Assembly: GCA_900543155.1 (NCBI GenBank)
Contig: UQQN01000077.1
Location: 1 to 11,408 of the forward strand
Direction: 5' to 3'
From: an uncultured Prevotella sp.
GTDB lineage: Bacteria; Bacteroidota; Bacteroidia; Bacteroidales; Bacteroidaceae
DNA: 11,408 nt
In this document: piece by piece, positions 5,925 to 11,408 of the stretch
Position numbering within the stretch: the stretch's first letter is position 1
Layout: each line of letters begins with the position of its first letter
Translations under genes and position numbers: made by a program
The notes under the pieces: generated by a model
Told to the model about the DNA's origin: nothing
Seen by the model: only the letters and a program-made list of their open reading frames with translations
Database searches by the model: none

Positions 5925-7166
5925 TTATTGAGGCGTACGTCTGTAAAGCACCAAAGCAATGATTGCAAAAACCACATTCGGAATCCATACAGCAATCGAA
6001 GCATCAAGTCCCGCATTATTGGCAAACGAGGCAGATATCGTTTGAAAAAGAATATAAGCAAAGCTCAATGCCAAGCCCGATCCCAAACTAATACCCATAC
6101 CGCCCTTTCGCTTCTGACTTGAAAGGCAAACACCAATAATCGTCAAAATAAATGCAGCAAAAGGCATGGCAAAGCGTTTGTAATACTCCACCTCATACTT
6201 ACTGATGTTCGACACCCCACGCAACTTCTGTCTGTCAATAAAATCGCGTAGTTCGGGCAACGTCAGTGTTTGCTCCTGGTCACGCACATAGAAGAAGTCC
6301 TTAGGCTCCATCACAATCGTTGTGTCAATGCGTTCGCCACGTTTCAACACCTCGCGCATACCCTTGAGCGTACGCATTTCGTAAGAACGCAGTGTCCACG
6401 AAAAACGATGGTCCGACAAGGTGTCATACTGAATGCTTTGTGCCGTGAGGTGCGAAACCAATTTCTTCTCCACAAACTTATCGAGCGAAAAGCCATAACC
6501 ACTCTTCGTCACATTGTCAAAGTGCGTGATGTAAGCCACCACACCTGTGTCAACCTGCATCTGTACATTGTCAACCGATGTTACATCCGCTTTCTTTTTA
6601 ATGTAGCGGTTCTGAAAGTTCACACGTGCCACATTACTTTTAGGAATCACGTAAGCACCCAGTGCAAAAGAACTTGCTGCAATCAGCGCAGCCGTAAACA
6701 TATACGGTCTTAACAAACGCTTAAAACTCATGCCCGTACTCTTCATTGCAATAATCTCACTATTGTCAGCCAACTTCGAGGTAAAGAAGATTACGGCAAT
6801 AAAAACAAATAGTGGACTAAAAAGGTTGGCAAAGTAAGGCACAAAGTTGCCATAATACTGTGCAATCTTCAGTGCAGAGGCATGACTCTGTGTGAGTTTG
6901 TCAATGTTCTCGTTAAAGTCAAAAATCACTGCAATCACAATAATGATAGCAATGAGAAAGATGTAAGTGCTGATAAATTTAAATATAATATAGCGGTCTA
7001 ATCTACCCAGCAAAGGCTTACTTCCCCGCTTATCTTTAGGGTTAGTCAATGAGGCATTCCTCCCCCTTTCAGCACTACTGTCAGCAACCGCCAACTCCCC
7101 GCTCGACTTTTGTCGGGCAGGGAGTAGCAAGTAGTTCTTTATTTTTTCAAAAAACTTTTTCAACAT
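5925..7166 (-). CDS. lptG: LptF/LptG (YjgP/YjgQ) family LPS-export permease
   Basis: A 413-aa inner-membrane protein. LptF/LptG pair with the LptB ATPase to extract lipopolysaccharide and push it to the periplasmic Lpt bridge. Six membrane segments are visible, roughly at residues 62-82, 110-130, 153-174, 332-350, 358-380 and 390-408. Between the third and fourth lies a periplasmic domain of about 155 residues, as expected for the beta-jellyroll. The conserved NSEIIAMKSTGMS (135-147) and the KYEVEYYKRFAMPF region (323-336) support the family. The first ~54 residues, before GRLDRYIIFKF, are an unusual extension rich in charged and small residues; most of the family starts close to that point. 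Its coding DNA carries a strong hairpin (7095-7124). It lies 10 nt after tgt. LptF versus LptG cannot be settled from this sequence alone. Confidence 0.88.
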   Translation of the reverse strand: MLKKFFEKIKNYLLLPARQKSSGELAVADSSAERGRNASLTNPKDKRGSKPLLGRLDRYIIFKFISTYIFLIAIIIVIAVIFDFNENIDKLTQSHASALKIAQYYGNFVPYFANLFSPLFVFIAVIFFTSKLADNSEIIAMKSTGMSFKRLLRPYMFTAALIAASSFALGAYVIPKSNVARVNFQNRYIKKKADVTSVDNVQMQVDTGVVAYITHFDNVTKSGYGFSLDKFVEKKLVSHLTAQSIQYDTLSDHRFSWTLRSYEMRTLKGMREVLKRGERIDTTIVMEPKDFFYVRDQEQTLTLPELRDFIDRQKLRGVSNISKYEVEYYKRFAMPFAAFILTIIGVCLSSQKRKGGMGISLGSGLALSFAYILFQTISASFANNAGLDASIAVWIPNVVFAIIALVLYRRTPQ

Positions 7167-7176
7167 GTGACAAGTC

Positions 7177-8301
7177 TTAGAGCTTACGGCTCAGTTTTTC
7201 TACCATCTCGCGTTTCCACGATCCAAAGTTGTTTGCCAAAATCTGTTTGCGTGCCTCACGCACCAACCACAAGTAGAAACTCAGGTTGTGAATCGAGGCA
7301 ATCTGCATGGCAAGCAGTTCTTTCGCTTTAAACAAGTGGTGCAAGTAGGCTTTCGTGTATTGCACATCGGCAAAACAATGTCCCATCGGGTCAACAGGTT
7401 CAAAGCAGTCAGCCCATTTTGCATTGCGCATATTGATAATGCCTTCAGCCGTGAACAAACAAGCGTTTCGTCCGTTTCGTGTAGGCATCACACAGTCAAA
7501 CATGTCCACACCACGTTCAATGCCTTCAAGAATGTTCACAGGCGTACCCACTCCCATCAAGTAACGCGGACGGTCAGTAGGCAAAATGTCATTCACCACC
7601 TCAATCATGTCATACATCACCTCAGCAGGTTCGCCCACAGCCAAACCACCAATGGCATAACCCTCGGCACCAAAGTCACTCATAAATTTGGCACTCTCTT
7701 GGCGCAAGTCCTTATAAACACAACCCTGCACAATGGGAAAGAGCGCTTGGCTATATCCATACTTAGGTTCTGTTTCATTAAAGCGCTTCCAACAACGCTT
7801 CATCCAGCCATGTGTCAAGTCCAAACTCTTGCGAGCGTAAGCATAATCGGCAGTACCAGGAGGACACTCGTCGAAAGCCATCATAATGTCGGCACCAATC
7901 GTACGCTCAATGTCCATCACCCCTTCGGGCGAGAAAAAGTGCTTACTACCATCAATGTGCGAACGAAATTCGCAACCCTCTTCCGACAGTTTACGTATGC
8001 CCGAGAGCGAGAACACCTGAAAGCCCCCACTATCGGTTAGCATAGGGCGGTCAAAACCATTAAACTTATGCAGCCCTCCTGCTTTTTCTAATATTTCGAG
8101 TCCTGGACGCAAATACAGGTGATACGTGTTGCCCAAGATAATTTCGGCATTGATGTCGTCTTTAATCTCATGCAGATGCACCCCCTTCACACTTCCCAAA
8201 GTGCCAACAGGCATAAAAATGGGCGTATGAATTTGTCCATGGTCCGTCGTAATCAGTCCGGCACGTGCTGCGCCGTCGGTATGTTGCAGTTCGTATTTCA
8301 T
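7177..8301 (-). CDS. tgt: Queuine tRNA-ribosyltransferase (TGT)
   Basis: A 374-aa TIM-barrel enzyme that swaps guanine 34 in GUN-anticodon tRNAs for preQ1, a step in queuosine synthesis. Visible features are TDSGGFQVFSL (89-99, with the conserved Asp90), the substrate-pocket stretch IVQGCVYKDLR (190-200), the loop AIGGLAVGE (216-224), and GVDMFDCVMPTRNGR (264-278), where Asp269 corresponds to the nucleophile. The zinc site usually reads CxCxxC plus a later His. Here the aligned positions are Gly307, Cys309 and Asp312, with His338 kept, so the classical Cys cluster is degenerate; this seems to be common in Bacteroidetes homologues. The start overlaps the lon stop by 4 nt (ATGA), indicating translational coupling. 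Confidence 0.95.
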   Translation of the reverse strand: MKYELQHTDGAARAGLITTDHGQIHTPIFMPVGTLGSVKGVHLHEIKDDINAEIILGNTYHLYLRPGLEILEKAGGLHKFNGFDRPMLTDSGGFQVFSLSGIRKLSEEGCEFRSHIDGSKHFFSPEGVMDIERTIGADIMMAFDECPPGTADYAYARKSLDLTHGWMKRCWKRFNETEPKYGYSQALFPIVQGCVYKDLRQESAKFMSDFGAEGYAIGGLAVGEPAEVMYDMIEVVNDILPTDRPRYLMGVGTPVNILEGIERGVDMFDCVMPTRNGRNACLFTAEGIINMRNAKWADCFEPVDPMGHCFADVQYTKAYLHHLFKAKELLAMQIASIHNLSFYLWLVREARKQILANNFGSWKREMVEKLSRKL

Positions 8302-10832
8302 TCTTTTTCTTTCAATAGCCTAACGGCCACATCGCTTTTAGTGTTAGGTTGGGCAGACTGTTCGCCCGCAGTGTCTTCGTTAAGAGGCTGACTCAAGTCA
8401 ATCGCATCCTCCACCTTCTCGTCGAGCAAGGCAAAGCGCAACACGTCTTGCACATCCTCCACAAAGTGGAAAGTCAAGCCCTCTACATACTTTTTGTTGA
8501 TTTCTTCAATGTCCTTTCGGTTATCTTCCGAAATCATGATATCGGTAATACCAGCTCGTTTGGCAGCCAAAATTTTCTCCTTAATACCGCCCACGGGCAA
8601 AACCTTACCGCGCAACGTAATCTCACCCGTCATGGCAATATGGTCACGCACACGGCGTTGTGTCAATGCCGAGGCAATAGAAGTGGCAATGGTAATACCT
8701 GCAGAAGGACCATCCTTAGGAGTAGCGCCTTCGGGCACATGAATGTGAACACCCCAATGGTCGAATACGCGGTAGTCAATGCCCAAAGTGTTTGCATGCG
8801 CGCGGATATACTCTAATGCCAACACAGCACTTTCCTTCATCACATCGCCCAAGTTACCCGTAAGCGTAAGTTTGCCACCCTTGCTACGGCTCACACTGGT
8901 TTCTATAAACAATATCTCGCCACCCACAGCCGTCCAAGCCAAACCAGTTACCACGCCTGCGTACTTATTGCCTTGATACTTATCGCGGCTAAACAAAGGT
9001 TTGCCCAATAGCTTTTCCACATCGGCAGGCTTAATGCTGCTACCCGCATAAGGCATGCTATCATCGTCGGCAGTCGAGGTGAGATAAGCCACCTTACGGA
9101 AAATCTTATCAATCTGTTTCTCGAGTTGGCGCACACCACTTTCGCGTGTATATTTCTCAATAATAAACTCAATGGCGTTAGGCGTAAACTTCAACTTACC
9201 ATCCTTGCCAAAGTCATACTCGTGCTGTTCTTTCGGAATAAGGTGTTTACGGGCAATCTCCTTTTTCTCTTCAGTAAGATAGCCTTCCACCTCAATCACC
9301 TCCATACGGTCGAGCAAGGGGCGTGGAATGGTCTGCAAACTATTTGCCGTGGCAATGAAAAATACCTTCGAAAGGTCATAATCCATGTCCAAGTAGTTGT
9401 CGTGGAACGTGCTATTCTGCTCAGGGTCGAGCACCTCGAGCAATGCACTGTGCGGGTCACCATTATAGTTATTCTCCGACACCTTGTCCACCTCGTCGAG
9501 CACAAACAGCGGATTGCTCGATTCAGCTTTAATCATCGCCTTTACAATACGTCCAGGCATCGCCCCAACATACGTACGGCGGTGACCGCGAATTTCAGCC
9601 TCGTCGTGTACACCACCCAAAGAGATGCGCACATACTTACGACCAATCGCTTCGGCAATGCTACGTCCGAGCGAAGTCTTACCCACACCCGGAGGACCTA
9701 CCAAACAAAGAATGGGCGCCTTCTCGTTATTGCGATAGCGCAGTGTGGCAAGGTGTTCCAAAATACGCTCCTTCACCTTCTCCATGCCATAATGGTCACG
9801 GTCTAAAATGTGACTGGCGTTTTTAATGTTCAGATTATCTTCAGTTTGTATGCCCCAAGGCAACGAAAGCATGGTTTGCAAGTACGTGAGCTGCACCCCA
9901 TAGTCGGGCGACTGTGGGTTCACACGCTTAAACTTATTCAACTCGCGTTTAAAAGTCTCGCGCACCTTTTCGGGCAAAGCCATACCCTCAGCTTTCTTTT
10001 CAAGCTCCACGGCATCGCCCTCAGCGTCTTCGCCCAATTCACTTTGAATGTTGCGAATTTGTTGGTGCAAGAAGTACTCACGTTGTTGTTGGTCAAGTTC
10101 TTGGCGAGTCTGCGTTTCGATGTTACGTTTAAGTTCAGCCAACTGACATTCGCGACTTAAAAGTTTAAGCAACATCATAGCACGTTCGTGCACCTCGTGC
10201 TGTGTAAACAATTCGTAGCGCTCAGACTGTTGCAAACGCACGTTCGAACAGATAAAGTTAAGCAAGAACACAGGGTGCTTAATATTGCGCAATGCAAAGG
10301 TAGCCTCCTCAGCTCGAATGCCATCACCCAATTTTAGCAAACGCACCACGTGGTCTCGACAAGTATCAGCCAAAGCCTTAAAGTCTTCGCTATCTTGCTT
10401 ACTAATATCCTCAGCAACAGGTTCAGCCTCCACACGCATCATACCGCCCCTTTTGCTAATAGCGCCTAAACGAATGGCACCGTATGTTTGCAAAATAGCC
10501 GTACTCGTATGGTTAGGCAAGTCAATTACTCGCATCACACGAGCCACTACGCCTTCATCATAAAAGTCGTCACGATTAGGATCTTCCACCTCGCCGTCTT
10601 TTTGAGCAGCTACGGCAATAAGAGTGCCTTTGCTGAGCGATTGTGCCACCACCTTCTGACTCATGGCACGTCCTACCGTAACAGTGCCTACCACCCCTGG
10701 AAAGAGCATCATGTTGCGCAGAGCCAACACAGGCAGTTTACCCTTAAAGGGAGTTTTCAACAGTGCGCCCATGTCGCCTTCAAAGTCGGCTACAAGCGAA
10801 AATGGAGTTTGTGTATTATCGTTCATGTTCAT
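8298..10832 (-). CDS. lon: Lon ATP-dependent protease
   Basis: An 844-aa AAA+ serine protease (853 aa if begun at 10859) that degrades misfolded and regulatory proteins in the cytosol. Numbering from the longer form: N-terminal substrate-binding domain about 40-250 (LPVLALRNMMLFPG at 42-55), a coiled-coil segment about 235-275, Walker A GPPGVGKT (388-395), Walker B LFVLDEVDK (451-459), sensor ATAN (503-506), and the protease domain with catalytic Ser719 in PKDGPSAG and Lys762 in GGIKEK. A charged C-terminal tail of about 40 residues follows the core. I favour the start at 10832 because an A-rich stretch precedes it, as is usual in this phylum; ATGs at 10826 and 10859 are alternatives. No CIRCE or other heat-shock operator was recognised. 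A long structured leader may precede it. It heads the lon-tgt-lptG cluster. Confidence 0.96.
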   Translation of the reverse strand: MNMNDNTQTPFSLVADFEGDMGALLKTPFKGKLPVLALRNMMLFPGVVGTVTVGRAMSQKVVAQSLSKGTLIAVAAQKDGEVEDPNRDDFYDEGVVARVMRVIDLPNHTSTAILQTYGAIRLGAISKRGGMMRVEAEPVAEDISKQDSEDFKALADTCRDHVVRLLKLGDGIRAEEATFALRNIKHPVFLLNFICSNVRLQQSERYELFTQHEVHERAMMLLKLLSRECQLAELKRNIETQTRQELDQQQREYFLHQQIRNIQSELGEDAEGDAVELEKKAEGMALPEKVRETFKRELNKFKRVNPQSPDYGVQLTYLQTMLSLPWGIQTEDNLNIKNASHILDRDHYGMEKVKERILEHLATLRYRNNEKAPILCLVGPPGVGKTSLGRSIAEAIGRKYVRISLGGVHDEAEIRGHRRTYVGAMPGRIVKAMIKAESSNPLFVLDEVDKVSENNYNGDPHSALLEVLDPEQNSTFHDNYLDMDYDLSKVFFIATANSLQTIPRPLLDRMEVIEVEGYLTEEKKEIARKHLIPKEQHEYDFGKDGKLKFTPNAIEFIIEKYTRESGVRQLEKQIDKIFRKVAYLTSTADDDSMPYAGSSIKPADVEKLLGKPLFSRDKYQGNKYAGVVTGLAWTAVGGEILFIETSVSRSKGGKLTLTGNLGDVMKESAVLALEYIRAHANTLGIDYRVFDHWGVHIHVPEGATPKDGPSAGITIATSIASALTQRRVRDHIAMTGEITLRGKVLPVGGIKEKILAAKRAGITDIMISEDNRKDIEEINKKYVEGLTFHFVEDVQDVLRFALLDEKVEDAIDLSQPLNEDTAGEQSAQPNTKSDVAVRLLKEKE

Positions 10833-10885
10833 ATTTCGTGATTTTTCAATGCGCGGCATATTGTGAGTGGCATCGCGCTAAGAAT

Positions 10886-11160
10886 TATGTCAGTGTTTAT
10901 GGGTTAATCTTTATAGGTGCATCATGCCAATGCTTCAACGTCTGTGTTCTCACAGTCGTCTCATGGAGGTTGTATTTACAAAGTTGTTTTTCCCAACTTT
11001 ATGCAACCCATTTTCCCAAGCCGTTTCCTTTTGGTCATGTGCATGGATTTTATTAGTATGCAAACATTGTGCCTAATAAAGTTCTGTCAGAAAGAACTTT
11101 CTATATACTTTAGTTCAACCCATTCTCACACCCTGTCTTTGTGGTTATTAGACATACAGT
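10886..11160 (-). ncRNA. Candidate structured RNA or lon leader
   Basis: This gene-free stretch follows directly after a TAnnTTTG box and shows nested pairing on the minus strand. Long-range closing helices: TATGTC (11156-11151) with GACATA (10891-10886), GTGT (11131-11128) with ACAC (10896-10893), and TGGGTT (11122-11117) with AACCCA (10905-10900). Internal hairpins: an 8-bp stem AAAGTTCT/AGAACTTT (11078-11100), a 7-bp stem AAAGTTG/CAACTTT extended by GGTTG/CAACC, and CTGTG-AGAA-CACAG near 10941-10956. I see no tmRNA, RNase P RNA or SRP RNA signature. It may be the lon 5' leader or an independent small RNA. Structure is assigned by eye, without energy calculation. Confidence 0.35.
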
Positions 11161-11163
11161 GTG

Positions 11164-11171
11164 CAAAAATA
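11164..11171 (-). promoter_or_regulatory. Putative -7 box upstream of the lon leader/small RNA
   Basis: The minus strand reads TATTTTTG within TTGTATTTTTGCAC, closely matching the common Bacteroidales form TTTGTATCTTTGCA. Transcription would begin near 11157, about 325 nt before the preferred lon start. No clear -33 TTTG is seen. No full TAnnTTTG match was found closer to lon. Confidence 0.5.
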
Positions 11172-11189
11172 CAATTTTTTTATTGCATT

Positions 11190-11408
11190 ATCGATTTCTC
11201 GCTCTGCGTTTTTTGTTTGAACATGAATGTCTTGAATGAATGTCTCCGAATTCATGGCAATAAATGTTCTTCATCGCTGTGTAGTGCAAACATCAATTTT
11301 TCGCTTCGCGTTTATTTTGAACATTAATTACCATCAATGCCCATTAATTAGTTCATTAATACTTCTCTTCATTAGCAAAGAAAAAATTAATGTCTCGAAA
11401 TTAATGTC
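11190..11408. repeat. Degenerate AT-rich intergenic repeat array
   Basis: Two diverged copies of a unit of about 38-40 nt, rich in CGCT..GCG then TTTGAACAT, occur at 11190-11229 and 11292-11329, about 102 nt apart. Each is followed by short imperfect repeats of 12-14 nt built on GAATGTC, ATTCATGG and CATTAATT, for example AATTAATGTC at 11385-11394 and again at the very end of the window. No coding potential is credible. These look like remnants of an intergenic repeat family that continues past the window edge. Confidence 0.5.

Noticed and set aside
10833..10930. CIRCE-type heat-shock operator upstream of lon
   Set aside because: The TTAGCACTC-N9-GAGTGCTAA pattern is absent; partial TTAGCGC and CACTCAC matches are not in the right arrangement.
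10860..11160. tmRNA, RNase P RNA or SRP RNA
   Set aside because: No CCA end or tag frame, no GAGGAAAGUC-type core and no SRP apical-loop signature was found on either strand.
10917..11327. A 136-codon open frame on the plus strand in the gene-free region
   Set aside because: Its composition is biased, it runs through hairpins and repeats, and it shows no domain or start signal, so coding is not supported.
1..11408. CRISPR array, tRNA genes, transposase or phage genes
   Set aside because: No regularly spaced repeat-spacer series, no tRNA-like cloverleaf and no mobility proteins were recognised.

Overview
The window looks like chromosomal DNA from a Bacteroidales bacterium, most likely Prevotella or a close relative. 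RecA, Tgt, Lon and the LptG-family permease have Bacteroidetes character, the start regions lack clear Shine-Dalgarno sequences, and several leaders carry the Bacteroidetes -7 promoter box TAnnTTTG. The genus is inferred from overall flavour, not from a database search. All genes lie on the minus strand, so transcription runs from right to left.

Layout, in transcription order. (1) 10860-11408 is a gene-free stretch. Its right part (11190-11408) holds degenerate AT-rich repeats. Its left part (10886-11160) begins just after a good -7 box and can fold into a long-range closed structure just upstream of lon, so it is either a structured lon leader or a separate small RNA. (2) lon, tgt and lptG form a tight cluster: a 4-nt overlap, then a 10-nt gap. 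A small secretory-type reading frame follows 12 nt after lptG and is split by a probable single-base frameshift. (3) A RhlE-like DEAD-box helicase gene with its own promoter and a Gly/Arg/Lys/Asn-rich tail ends near a perfect 15-bp hairpin. (4) A 137-bp MITE-like nested palindrome (3817-3953) lies between the helicase and the next gene. (5) A secreted protein resembles the two ends of GH92 alpha-mannosidases but lacks the catalytic middle. (6) recA has its own promoter. (7) An 85-aa hypothetical gene is followed by an NfsA-like nitroreductase with a TAATG stop/start overlap. (8) 1-189 is a repeat- and hairpin-rich gene-free end.

Most genes are housekeeping: proteolysis (Lon), tRNA queuosine modification (Tgt), LPS export (LptG-like), RNA remodelling (helicase), recombination (RecA) and flavin reduction (nitroreductase). 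Nothing indicates a phage, plasmid, CRISPR array or defence island. The novel-looking content is intergenic or small: the MITE-like element, the candidate structured RNA before lon, the hollowed-out GH92-like protein, the frameshifted small gene, the unusual N-terminal extension of LptG, and a recurring ATTTTGAACA motif in the intergenic repeats.
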